From Wolfiporia cocos (taxonomy: Eukaryota > Basidiomycota > Agaricomycetes > Polyporales > Phaeolaceae): a stretch of 64,000 nucleotides of DNA. Below, piece by piece: positions 1 to 10,470 of the stretch (its first letter is position 1; every line of letters starts with the position of its first letter). The notes beneath the pieces were generated by a model. That model was not told the origin of the DNA, did not search any database, and was given only the letters and a program-made list of their open reading frames with translations. Location: contig JACCLO010000008.1 of assembly GCA_029448655.1 (NCBI GenBank), positions 2,356,001 through 2,420,000 on the forward strand. The letters run 5' to 3'. Made by a program: the position numbers and the translations under genes.

Positions 1-993
1 TTTCCCACAACTCTATGTCGTGGGAAGGCAGCCGCGGGCGGTGCTGCGCAAGGTAGCACTGCATGCACCGTCCTCGCGGAACGCGAGCCGGTACGTCGTC
101 GGCTCGTCAAAGTATCCGCCGTCGACGAGTGCGCCTGCCCACTCAGAATCAGCTGCGTTCGGGATCGTGTCCGCGTACCCGGGGCGGAGGAGGGCGGGTA
201 CGCACGAAGGCAGGTGATAGCGCGCTGCGTCAGGCGCGTCGCCCATTCCTGCTCGCCGTCGAACCAGTGCGCGGCCCAGAGGGTCATGCCGAGGTTGAGC
301 GGGTCGTCCGTACCGCGGCCACCTGTCCTCGAGCATCTGCCTGTACTCGCCGATCTCGCGCGCGAGCACGCCGCGCTCCTGCACATCCCTGTCAAGCAGA
401 CTGTACACGACGTACCCATCGATCGGGTCGAGGTTCCCCTCCCTGCGCACGGCCGGCCTCGCGAGATCGACGGACATCTTCCAGTACATCCACAGGCGTG
501 CGCGCGCCCTGTCGTACACGAACCGCGGGTGAATCGCGCGCGAGCTCGACCGCGAGCTCGTCGTAGCGCCGCGCGCCATGCGGTTCAGCGCGAACATCCA
601 GAAGGTGAGGTAGAGGTGGTACTGCCCGTCGCCATCGCCGCTGGGGTCGTCCTCGTCTGCCTCCTTCCCGATGCGCAGCCCGCCGGCGAGCGGATGCGCG
701 TCGCTTGCGCCTGGGAGGCGTGCCCGGCTGTCGCGCGTGCGCCCGAGGACGGAGTGCACCATGTCGATCAGGCGCGCGGCAAACGTGAGGTACGCCGGGT
801 TCGACGAGGTCGTGCCCAGGGTTACCAGGTTGAGGACGGCGAAGGCGTCCGTCCAGAGGTAGCGCCCGCGATGCCCGCCTGCGAGTGCTGGTGGTGCCCA
901 GCTGGAGGCTTTGAGGAGAGGGTATTCTGTGATAGGGCTGTAGAGCGTTTGGAACGCTGTGATGGCTTTTGAGTGTCTTTCCGTTTGGGACAT
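1..993 (-). CDS. Six-hairpin glycosidase-like conserved fungal protein, 5' part only, with a probable frameshift
   Basis: The product resembles a conserved basidiomycete family with a six-hairpin (alpha/alpha toroid) glycosidase-like fold; its substrate is not known. I chose the ATG at 991-993 (MSQTERHSK) because family-like sequence starts there. Recognisable stretches are GRYLWTDAFAVLN, HPLAGGLRIGKE, MYWKMSVDL and EGNLDPIDGYVVY. Near 318 the reading frame must shift by one nucleotide: EYRQMLEDRW is in one frame and TDDPLNLGMTLWAAHWF in the next, so one extra C in TGGCCGCGG would explain it. A 71-nt GT-AG intron (135-205) then restores LVDGGYFDEP and RLAFRED, and another donor lies at 68. 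The gene therefore runs off the left edge. The frameshift means either a recent null allele or a base-call error. Family assignment is from remembered resemblance, not from a search. Confidence 0.7.
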
Positions 994-1686
994 GACGGTG
1001 CTTTGCCTACAGTAAAATGGCCTTGCACTGGCAAGTCGAGCGATATCTTTGCGTTTATGTAGGAGCAGCGGTAGGCTTGTACGAAGGAGCATCCAAAATC
1101 AAAGACTTTGACCGTTGCTTGACGCGCTATATACGATTTTGGATGCTCCAACGTGCAGGTCACGGTCTTCTCGCGATGCCACTATGGACGTTCTCTCCTA
1201 GTTCATCGTCTCTCATATGATGCGTTTGATTACGACACAGCCTACATGGTATGAGATACTTCGAATGAACTACAGTATTTTACTGAGGTTTGTGACTGTG
1301 ATGCACTGAAAGGGAGCGGAAATGCTACAAGCTCTATGATACTCTGCGGATTAGCGGCGGAGGTACACTACAGTATACATGATACACTGCAAATTTCGTA
1401 GCACTAACCAAACCGTCTATGTCTGTTAGATTTAACGTTCATATATTCCATAGGTCTTGAAGCACGTCCAAGACATCCTGGGCACAGCTTAGATTGCACC
1501 CTCGGCCTTCTACATTCACTCACCCTGGCATCATAAGTGGTCTTGGTGGTTTTGGAAATCCCCATGAACGTGGAGTTCACACGACTTTGTTATGTATGGC
1601 AATGTGTACACAGGTTGAACCACACATTGTAACGTATGATGGACATTGAGACATTACACATTAACACCGACGATACGGCGCGTGGT
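994..1686. other. Intergenic region with a 15-bp inverted repeat
   Basis: No gene is supported here. A perfect 15-bp inverted repeat (1086-1100 and 1135-1149, 34-nt loop) lies just upstream of the start codon at 993 and could form a hairpin in the 5' leader or promoter. From about 1533 onward the sequence matches block B from about 41876, so the segmental duplication starts inside this spacer. Confidence 0.55.
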
Positions 1687-4600
1687 CTATGTAGTCTGTG
1701 ATGATTCTGCGCCGTTTGCAAGCGCATGGAGGTGCTCCTTGTCTGCGCTTTCCTCTACTAGCGCAGCTAACAGGCCATGTTTATTCATGAGCAAATCACT
1801 GGGCTTCCCAAATTCAACCTACAAAAAACCAGAATGAGTCAAATTGTGTATCGATGGATTTGATACTCACGATTCTCCCAGCATCCAACACAATCTAGTG
1901 GGTATGGATGATGAGCATGCATGTACTTCTGGAGGTGTTGGTGCTACCTACGATTTTGTCTGCATCCATGATTGTCTGAAGACGATGGGCGATCGTGAGC
2001 ACCGTGACATCTTTATTCAACTCTCGCCGCAGCGATGTCTGGATGACGGCATCGGTCTGGTAATCTGCGGATATTGTTAACTCGAATAATTGGAAGTGAT
2101 GTAATGGCATATCACTCACCAATAGCGGAAGTAGCTAAACGAGGCGTCCATGTGAGATCTCCAGGATTCGTGAGGATATCATCAATGACGCGCCTTCGTC
2201 TAAAATCAATAGCTTGCTCTGACGAACGATCGCCCTCGCTAAGGCCAATATTTGACGTTGGCCAACTGACAAGTTACTACCGCCGCTGGCTATCTGACTG
2301 TCCAGCGTAATTCTTCCTTCGTCTGATTCTCTCTGTACAGAGAAAAGCCCGGCGGCGCGCAGGGCGTCATTGAGAACGGAGTCATCATATTGTGAGAATG
2401 GATCAAGATTTTGCCGCAGAGTGCCACTGAGTAATTCGGGCTATTTATCTGTCAGCCAACAGAATCGTACTTTATCATGATACCCACGATTTGAGGAATG
2501 ATAGTGATGTTCGATCGGAGTGCATCCAAATTCAGAGAGCTAGTAGGGATACCGTCATAATACACATTTCCTTCTGTCAGAACGCATCGCAGGAGGGCCA
2601 ATGTCAGCGAGCTCTATATCCCGTTATAATCAGTATCACGTCATCCTGCACAGCGATGCAATGTCATGATACCTTGCCACTCCCGGTACGACCAACTTTC
2701 AGAGACAGTGAATGTCAAAGCGTTCACTATGGAAGCATTAGGAGAGCATACCTATTCCTACGCGCTCTCCGGATTCTATCTTGAAAGATATCTCATGCAG
2801 GACGCGCGGACCATCCTATTAAGCTTATGTTTAAAGAACGAAAAGAAATCTGCACCCAGAATCGCTCCTAACATCAGAATATCTCGCCGACAGCTTTTCT
2901 GCCGTCAAGCTGCCACTAGCAGGCCAATACGCTGACTCGGTGGCTTTAGGTTCATGTTCAATCACGAGATATTGATGAATGCGCTCCAAGCTGCATTGGG
3001 CGCCTTTAATTCTGGATATTCATCCAGGGCTCCATCTACAACTCACCTGTTACCTGCATGAAAGTGAGTGCTATCGGAGGCAGTGATATCTCAATGGTAC
3101 TCACCGCTGATCTCAAACTCGGTAAGAACTCTAATCCACGAGATGATGAGCTCGCCAAATGTCACTGGTCGATATCGACTTAGCAAACACACAATGAAAT
3201 AGTGTCGCAATGCATACCTGCCATATTCAGCGAGAAGCCAATGCTTGAGGCATCATATGTGCGCCCATATACGAGATATATGGCAAGGCTGGCTGTAAAA
3301 ACTGCTCCGAATGCATCAACACGAACCGAGATCCACCTAAATGTGAGTCAGAAATCGCAATGCCATAACATGACACTACAGTTGCCTCACCTGTTCAAGT
3401 CGTACAGCGACATTCCGGCACGAGTATACCGATCGATTCTCTTGTATGATTCCTTCCTGAAAGCGTCTTGAACCCCGAAGGCTCTGATTGATCCTACGAG
3501 ACAAAACATATGGACAGCGGATCGAGCTTGAACGGCTGTAGCCCTTACTCAGTCCGGCAACTGCGGCTCCAAAATGCCCGAGAACAGGAGCATGCGCATT
3601 GCTCATTTCTCGCTTCACGGATAGCTGGGTCTTCATGTAGAGCTGTCCGCACAATGCTCCTAGCACAGCAACAGCGGCCCCTGGGACGAGGAAAATGGGC
3701 GACATCACGACCACAGCACCAAGCTTGATAATTATCAACACTGTGTTCTCAAAGAACCAGCGAGAATATTCGGCAATAGGGCCGTCCACTGCGACACCGT
3801 CAGCTGATATATGCTGCAAAGCGTCGAGCAGCGCTTGCCAGTGGCAATATCTTGCGTGCATCGGGTGACAATGCGAGAGGCAGGCGTCTTGTCCAACCAG
3901 CTAGCCATCGAATCAGAAACATACTTCCCAAGTTGAGACGAAGGAAAATACCGAAGAGTTGTGCTCATTATGGAAGCCATTAACGCATCGTGGATCTGTC
4001 GTGCTGCCCTGAGCGTCCCAAAAAGATGCATGGTATACGATATAGTGAAGAGCATGACAGCCAGAACCTGAAATAGTGTATATCCTGTCAGGTAACTACC
4101 AGTCATCAGCGTGTCAACGACGCTATGGATCGACGAGCAACACTTACTACCAGATTGCCACTTCCGAACTATGATGATTTTCGTACTGCCGCGCCCAAAC
4201 GCCCAGGAACCAGACCTGCATCACAGTGGTAATCACACAGACGAAATAAGAGACGACATAGACGAATCCGAAGATGATTGGATGAGAACCACATATGCCC
4301 TTGAGGAACATTTTGACTGGACACTTGTCAATCCAACAGCTCGTGCAGAAGAAATAGAGTACGCACACGAGGGCCATTCAATGTGCCCTTCGGAAATTTC
4401 CTCAGCAACAATGAGCTTTCCAATTGCTTTCTTTTGGTCAGATTCGTCCGCAGATTGATCGATCTCAACATCCGCTTCAGCCTTTTCTTCCGCCTTCTTC
4501 TGCTCAGCAAACTCTTCAGCCAGCTCATGGTCTTCCCCCAGAGCCTTGGATAGCGAGCCTTGGCTATGGATGCGCCCATCCGTGCCCATTGACACTACAA

Positions 4601-7600
4601 AGTCGGCGATAGTGCTCGCGAGAGCCACGTTGTGAGTCTGTCCATGCCCTCAGTGTCTCGACGTCATGCAGGCGTTGATCATATCGACTCACGACGAGGA
4701 TGACTGTGCGCCCGCGAATGAGGTCTCCCTTGAAACATTGGTCCACCACCCATTTCGCCGTGTGGACGTCGAGAGCAGCCAAGACGTCATCGAAGAGAAG
4801 TATCTCGGCAGATGAATAGACAGCTCTTGCCAGGGTGATGCGAGCCTGCGCACGAATTTACTCTGGGCGCGACAGTGGAGCGCGGGCTTCATACCTTTTG
4901 ACCACCACTACAGCGGCACGGCCGGTGTAAGTGACCCCGGACCGCAAAGGTAATGAGAGTCTTACCTGAGCGTCAGTCCCTTCTCACCAACTTCAGTCTG
5001 ATCACCAGCATCTAGCAGCTCGAGGTCCCGTCGCAAGCCACACTGGTCAATAACTGATCGAACGTGGTCAAATTCCAGTATTCGAGTGTGCAACAAAGAA
5101 AGGCAAACCTTTGTTATACCGCTGTGCGTCATACGGTGCGCCGAGCAAGATATTATCCTATTGATCCTCGTCAAACGCCATCAATCTGCTACTAAAGCGT
5201 AGTCGCCCACCTTGATCCTCTCGTTCTGGACCCACGACTCCTGAGCCGCATACGCGACACCATTCTTTCGCGACAGGTAGTAGAAGGAATCAGGCCCGGC
5301 GGGCAAATAGTGCATTTCGCCTGAAGTGACAGTTGCTCAGTCCAGACTACCACCCCGAGGCGGCAACGAGTCGACTAACCGAGCAGGGCCATGAGCAGTG
5401 ACGTCTTGCCGGACCCCGTAGGGCCGACGACAAGGTTGATACAGCCCTGCTTGAAGAAGAGCTCTCCCTCGATCCTGAGGGTGAAGTTCCGTCGCCGGGG
5501 CGTCAAGGTCTCGTCGTTGTTGTTGGCCCAGGTGAACGAGGCGTCCTTGAATCCGATGATATCTGAGGATGCGGAGGGAGGCTTTGGCTCTGTGCCGTTC
5601 AGTTCATCGGCGTATGCGTCCAGGAGCTCGGTCTAGAACAAGTTAGTGCGGCACGACTTGTTTACAACGCTGGAGTGGAGTACGAACATTGTAAAGGAAT
5701 TCGTTGACACGATCAAGGGATACTTTGGCTGAGAAACGATAAGCTATGTGTGTGAAGCCGCACCTGTTTATCAGACATACCTTGAATGATTGAGGGTACC
5801 AAGCCAAACACTTGGAATATTTCTGAACGGAGTGATTCAAACACTAACTGATATCAATCATCGAGCGACAGAGTCTTGGCCAGACGGCCACGCACAAGTA
5901 ATGGAGGAGAATATGATTGAAGCTGACAGCAGATCGTTAGCGCTAAACGGAAGACCGAGGATCAACACGTCCTACCGGTTAGCTGTTCCTTCATCGCGGC
6001 CGTCTATGATTCTCATATCAGTGACCCTCCTTTCCAATCACGGAGATGAAACTCACAAAGAGCGCATAAGTAACAACCATCGACATGATCGGTATCAGAT
6101 GGCTGCGTCCATCAGCGCGCGACGCGCTCTACAGACAGAGTGCACTCACGTAATGTATCTGTTGAGGAGCTCGAGCAGCCTGAACTTCTTCTGGTATTCT
6201 AGCTCCTCCGTACGCTTCTCGGCGAGCTGCTCAGCAACGCGTGGCTCCCAGCCAAAGAACTTGATCATGCGGATGACGCCCAGATCTGCGAACCTCTCAG
6301 CTTGGTGCACTGTCGAGGTGGAACTAGGAAGACATACTCTCTGTAACGGTCTGTACACGCGCATCTGTCTGTAGTGTATAGCATCATCGTCAGCCAGGTC
6401 ATAGTGCATACAAAATGTGGCATACGAACCCTCTTCATTTTCTCAATCTGGGTACGCTGGAGGAATGTGGCGATGTACCCCGGCAAGGTCATCGTCGCGC
6501 CCATGACGGCCATCCCGGCGAGCGCGCTGACAGAAATCCAGTCCGATCTAATCAGCCCCCTTTATCCACGGACCCCAACCATGCAACACACGCACCTCCA
6601 ACCCAGTAACGAGTACAAGAAGCACGTACTCAGCACGAGCTGCAGCGGGATCTCCACGACTGTCATCGAGCCACACAATCAGCGACCGGGCGCACGGGGC
6701 CGAACAGGCTCAGCGCTCACACAGGTAGGGGAAGTCGCGCCCGTTGATAATGTTCTCCAGGTCCGTCGTCACTAGATTGTTGATCTTTCCCGCGAGGTTG
6801 TGTCCCGCGTCCGCCTGCGTCCCTGCCCCTGCGCCGTCTGCCGCGCCTGCACCTGACGTCTCCTCAACGGCGGACGCGCTGTCAGGCGTCTCGGGCGGGG
6901 AGGCGCTCACCGCGTCGGACTTGACGCGGATCCGGAGCGCGTGGTCGAGCACGAGCTGCGTGATAATCGCCTTGGTCTGCACGAGCACGTGTGTCTGTGC
7001 GGGGCGCGTCAGGACAGGTAGCGGGATGTACGCGCGGGAGGCTAGGAGACGCACCGTCGTGCGGCGGTACCACTGGAACGCGAGCGAGCCGAGGACGGGG
7101 CCGAGGAAGAGGAAGCCGATCCACACCCAGGACCGGACTGTCATGCCCGCGCCGCCGTGTTCGAGATAGCTGGGGCGGGATGGAAGGAGCTGAGCGGGGA
7201 ATACTTAGAGATGGGTGGATGAGCAACGTACTTGAGGAGACGGTTGACCCCGACGGGGCTCGCGAGGAACGCGATGGTCTATTTGCTGTCAATAGCGGGA
7301 AGGGTTGGCCAGATGGGGCGGGCGACGCACCCTTATGATTAGCATGAGACAGATCACGGTGTACTCCATCCCTGCTCGGGAATTTATCAGTACTAGCATT
7401 GAGAATGGACTATGTGAAGTATACGCACGGAATACACGCATCAGACCCCAGAAGATGTGCCTTTGCGACCTCGTCTGGAACGGATCGAGATGCTGCGGTG
7501 CGGCTGTGTGAGCTGCTGCATTCCCCGGGACGTGAGACACATACCGAGAAGCTCCGCTTCACGAGGATCTTCGAATGGTCTCTGTCGGCAAGCGGCGGCA

Positions 7601-8445
7601 GATGGTCGAAATCTAGGTGGCTGACGCGCTGCGCTTCTATGATTGTGCCGTCTAGCCAGGCATACAAGATGTTCGAGAGTATGGACGCGGTTTGCGTCGG
7701 GTGTGGAGTCATCTTTTCCTGCGAAATGCAAAATTAACACACAGAGATCCTGAGCGCGTTCATGGTGGCAGATACTCACCTCTGGGTCCAGAGGGACATA
7801 CTGGCGCGGCGTGCAAAGCGGCATCACTACCGCTGCAAAGGTGAGCAACGCGAGCTTTACCCAGAGCAGCGCGCCATCTGCCGTGTCCGCAGGCATGTGT
7901 GTATATGTGGCAAGCGGCCACACATCGCGGTATACATACACCGCCCAAGTAAGGAGCAGGAGGAGTGACAGGTGGCAAGAGGCGACTTTGCTAAATTTGG
8001 ATCCAGAGGCCAGTGTGACTAGCGCAAGCACGGATGAATATGCCTGGATGAATGAATAATGGGGTCAGAATAAGATAACTCGTACTGCTCACGAATGCCG
8101 TGCATTGTCCGATTGCGAGCCATGACTTTGCCGTAGGGTCAAACCTTGGTTGGTTTGGATATGGCGCAAAGAGATAAACAGCAGATAGACAGAAGAGAGC
8201 GCAACAGGAGAGAAAGCGAGCCATTTTGTAAACAACAGACACTAGACCACCTTGATTCTGGATGTACTGTGTGAGTTGGAGCCTATCATGAGTGCTCTCC
8301 GAGTCGATGGATTGGGCGTCGGTAACGTGCGGCTTCTGAGATGTCCTGAGTCGTATTAAAAGTAGCTCTATCAGAAAGGTGACTGCAGAGACTGCTGTGG
8401 CATAGGCTGGAGATGCCAGATTGTCTTGCCATTCGCTGCATTGAT
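1687..8445 (-). CDS. ABC transporter, ABCC/MRP-type full transporter (block A copy)
   Basis: This is a membrane ATP-binding-cassette exporter of the multidrug-resistance-associated type, with an N-terminal membrane extension, two membrane domains and two nucleotide-binding domains. The gene is cut by about 38 short introns. Exons give, in order: N-terminal membrane segments (from 8445); TDARVQTVTE and VIRMIKFFGWEPRVAEQLAEK; NBD1 with Walker A GPTGSGKT and LSGGQK, then LLFDDVLAALD; a charged linker; the second membrane domain (YLTGYTLFQVLAVML; QLSVKREMSNAHAPVLGHFG); and NBD2 with GRTGSGK, LSVGQRQ, LILDEATSAID and VTVLTIAHRLQTIMDADKI. The stop is at 1687-1689. No disabling lesion was found, but three of the motifs depend on microexons. 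Two donors are GC (near 2192 and 3837). Relative to block B it lacks four residues (GIPP) before the NBD2 AYWPASG segment. The exon holding the start codon was not resolved. Substrate unknown. Confidence 0.85.
2120..2134 (-). other. 15-nt microexon carrying the NBD2 D-loop (ATSAI-D)
   Basis: The exon CTACTTCCGCTATTG joins ...DEA to TYR-GLN-THR after splicing, giving LILDEATSAIDYQTD. The flanking introns end in tttag and begin gtgagt; the upstream donor is GC. The block B copy at 42454-42468 is identical. Without it the D-loop after Walker B would be lost and the frame kept (15 nt), so skipping would give an in-frame but probably inactive NBD2. Confidence 0.75.
2673..2695 (-). other. 23-nt microexon carrying the NBD2 Walker A motif
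   Basis: The exon encodes VGRTGSGK together with one base of the preceding exon. It is preceded by ...gaaag and followed by gtatca. The block B copy (43007-43029) differs by one synonymous change in a serine codon (AGT/AGC). Skipping it would both remove Walker A and shift the frame. Confidence 0.75.
3047..3053 (-). other. 7-nt microexon GTAACAG before NBD2
   Basis: The sense sequence reads ...atgcag|GTAACAG|gtgagt. Spliced, it turns ...EIS-G into ISGNSLERIHQY, the standard MRP linker before NBD2. The block B copy (43386-43392) has the same seven bases and both splice signals, although the introns on either side are almost unalignable between copies. Confidence 0.75.
4895..4907 (-). other. 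13-nt microexon carrying the NBD1 ABC signature (LSGGQK)
   Basis: The sense sequence reads ...ctgtag|TGGTGGTCAAAAG|gtatga. It joins CTC-AG upstream to GCT-CGC downstream, giving LTLSGGQKARITLARAVY. The block B copy (45236-45248) has one synonymous change (GGT to GGC). The two flanking introns are each about 50-80 nt. Confidence 0.8.
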
Positions 8446-9149
8446 CTTGAGAAATATGCGTCTATCCTGCCTGACAATAAGAATTCACCTTGGACTGGGT
8501 GCCGAGACCACAGGCTGATGCGTGGCTGGGTCGATACCTATGTATACCTGAAATGCACCCATTGTGCAAGCGGTCTGGTGATAAGCTGAGCTAACGTGCA
8601 CTAGCTTTCGAGTACTAAAGCGTCGGTATAAATGCAAAGGCCCAGCAGGGCATAGGGCTGAACGCGTATGCTAGGGACGTGTATGCGATGCGCTGACGAA
8701 TGAGCAGGACAAGCGGGTCTCTCTATCAATGCGCCCGGACATTAAATGCAAGATCAGCGCTCAACGTCAACCGCTGCGATGCGCCATTCTTAGCTTGCCC
8801 GATCGTTGATCGGGGCCTGGGATCTCCCTCGCCTTGACATATTCGCAACAGATTTCACGGCGGGGCTCCCATTTCTCTTATACCCATCGCTTTCAGATTT
8901 CATATGTTTGCATAAGAGTGCACAAGCTCACTGCTCATTATAGACAGAACCCTGGACTCGTGATTCGTGACTCGCATTGATAAGGGTTTGAGCGTTTGTG
9001 AGCGGTGCCGAGGACGGGACTTTGCATATGATTCACGATCGTGTTCCTGCGCAGCATCTGCCATGCGCATACTATGTGGACCATGGTATTGATGCCCCGC
9101 GATATGATTGTACACGCCTACTGTGACATCGCTATTCGCTAGATCTCAG
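8446..9149. other. Upstream region of the ABC gene, block A
   Basis: This should contain the first exon(s) and promoter of the minus-strand ABC gene. A segment near 8500-8570 is open in one frame in both blocks (MGAFQ..IDPA.HQPV) and ends at a good donor, but its phase does not join the next exon, so I did not assign it. The rest aligns with block B until 8866, where B has a 1.4-kb insertion (49237-50630). Confidence 0.4.
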
Positions 9150-9275
9150 GTAGAGTTTCAGTCAATTATCTTAATCTGCCAACTGCCCTTCGCTTAAGAA
9201 ATCGCAGTTGCGAGCTAGGTTTGCACGCAGATTAATCTGCTAACTGCGGCAGATTAATCTACTGTGACAATAAAA

Positions 9276-9364
9276 TGGCACATCCCGGATTCGAACCAAG
9301 GACCTTAGCGCAGATGAGAATAACAGCATTGCAGCATAATTAGCCAACTGAGCTACAGTGCAAC
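9276..9364 (-). tRNA. tRNA-like sequence in the left arm, probably not functional
   Basis: Read on the minus strand it has an A-box-like GTAGCTCAGTTGG, a B box GGTTCGAATCC and a 3' end GATGTGCCA followed by TTTT. The 5' acceptor strand does not pair well with the 3' strand, and the anticodon region is about 10 nt too long, so this is best read as the tRNA head of a SINE. The CTCAT context resembles methionine tRNA but the anticodon is not certain. Confidence 0.5.
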
Positions 9365-9652
9365 TGGTGTCTGTCCCATTTTAAGCAATATATAGAGTAT
9401 TTTGTAAACTTCATTTTCGCAGTTTAACATCTTCCATAACACAAATACAAATGAATCTGCCTCTAAAGACCTGTGATTCCAGTGTATTCAGCTTTCCCAT
9501 GGTGAGTTGCTCCAGGTCAAGCATGGTAAATCAAGCTACCACTATCATTGATTTCTGTATGCTTGTTGGAGCAGTTAGTTGCCTTGATGATTTGCGAAAA
9601 TTGTGTGTAAAATTTGCGTTATATATATTTTAATTGGTCAGTGGTACCTGTC

Positions 9653-9739
9653 GCCACAATGGCTCAGTCGGCTAATTACGCTGCGATGCTGTTATTCTCA
9701 TCTGCGCTAAGGTCCTTGGTTCAAATCCGGGATGTGCCA
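9653..9739 (+). tRNA. tRNA-like sequence in the right arm, probably not functional
   Basis: It is the mirror copy of 9276-9364 with GGCTCAGTCGG and GGTTCAAATCC and the same GATGTGCCA-TTTT end. The B box differs from the left copy by a CG-to-CA change, as expected for deamination at CpG. Same caveats about acceptor pairing and anticodon. Confidence 0.5.
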
Positions 9740-10096
9740 TTTTATTGTCACAGTAGATTAATCTGCCGCAGTTAGCAGATTAATCTGCATGCAAACCTAG
9801 CTTGCAACTGCGATTTCTTAAGTGAAGGGCAGTTGGCAGATTAAGATAATTGACTGAAGTCCCTCGTCTCAGCGGCATCGTCGTCCAGCTTGAAGAGGCG
9901 TCTTGTCCTCGCCGTGGAGTCACTTGCTAATTACCAGCGACCATCCTCTTGTCCTGCAGCTTTTCGTTCGGAAGCTCTTGCATCTGCAACTGTGATGACA
10001 GCCTCCCTATCTTGTCCATCTCTCAGAACTAGGAAACGAGTGCAGACTTTTGTGTAGAAGGAGAACAGCGGGTTAGCCGATATATCAGAACGCCAA

Positions 10097-10470
10097 TGAG
10101 TCTCAGAAGCTGCGGACAGCAGAATACCAGCGTCAGGAATTTTGGCAACAGGGTGGCAACGCTGCCTTTCCACTACGGCACATCTTCAAATCCATAAGTC
10201 GTAGTTTTCGAATGGCCGCTGACATCAATCATATAACTACGAAGTTCGTTGAATTTGCCGATGGCGTGTAGTAGAAGGCCGATCCAATTGCAACTGTTCT
10301 CTTGCTCACGGTGAAGAACAAAAACGTAGAGTGATCTCAGCTAAATAGCGTGAACAAGCTCCACAAATCTATTGCGCTTGATCTGCAGAGGCTTGATGAT
10401 TTCCGTCCTGTCTACAATGTGGTCACTTATCTCCGGGGGAATCCTTGCTGTGCTTCCAGCTGTCTTCGTA
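10097..10470 (-). pseudogene. F-box protein gene, deletion pseudogene (block A copy)
   Basis: The N-terminal piece IPPEISDHIVDRTEIIKP matches the F-box start of the block B gene. It is joined after about 30 residues to the gene's 3' part (LYVFVLHREQENSCNWIG, then FNELRSYMIDVSGHSKT). Most of the leucine-rich middle is missing. There is a stop (TAG) at the junction, a second internal deletion relative to B, and later frame disruption. The pre-insertion site of B's copia element is recognisable here as ACAGTTGC, uninterrupted. Confidence 0.75.

Larger units (their letters stand above)
9150..9866. mobile_element. 717-bp inverted-repeat element with tRNA-derived arms (head-to-head SINE pair or foldback element)
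   Basis: About 210-bp outer arms (from 9155 inward, and from 9862 inward) are near-perfect reverse complements. Each contains a tRNA-like sequence reading inward to outward, a TTTT tract just after the tRNA 3' end, and two copies of or near-copies of the palindrome GCAGATTAATCTGC. The unit is flanked by a direct repeat TCTCAG (9144-9149 and 9867-9872). The paralogous site in block B (near 50885-50900) reads straight through with a single TCTCAG, so this is a clean insertion. The 270-bp centre has no recognisable gene. Confidence 0.75.

Noticed and set aside
8020..8110. A 2-nt frameshift in the block A ABC gene relative to the long open frame in block B
   Set aside because: The difference falls in an intron (donor gtgagc, acceptor ccag or ttcag). 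In B it happens to be open and in frame, but splicing restores AYSSVLALV/AYASVLALV in both.
9451..9633. Small ORF in the centre of the inverted tRNA-derived element
   Set aside because: At 60 codons, with no recognisable family and no supporting second copy, it is not distinguishable from chance.
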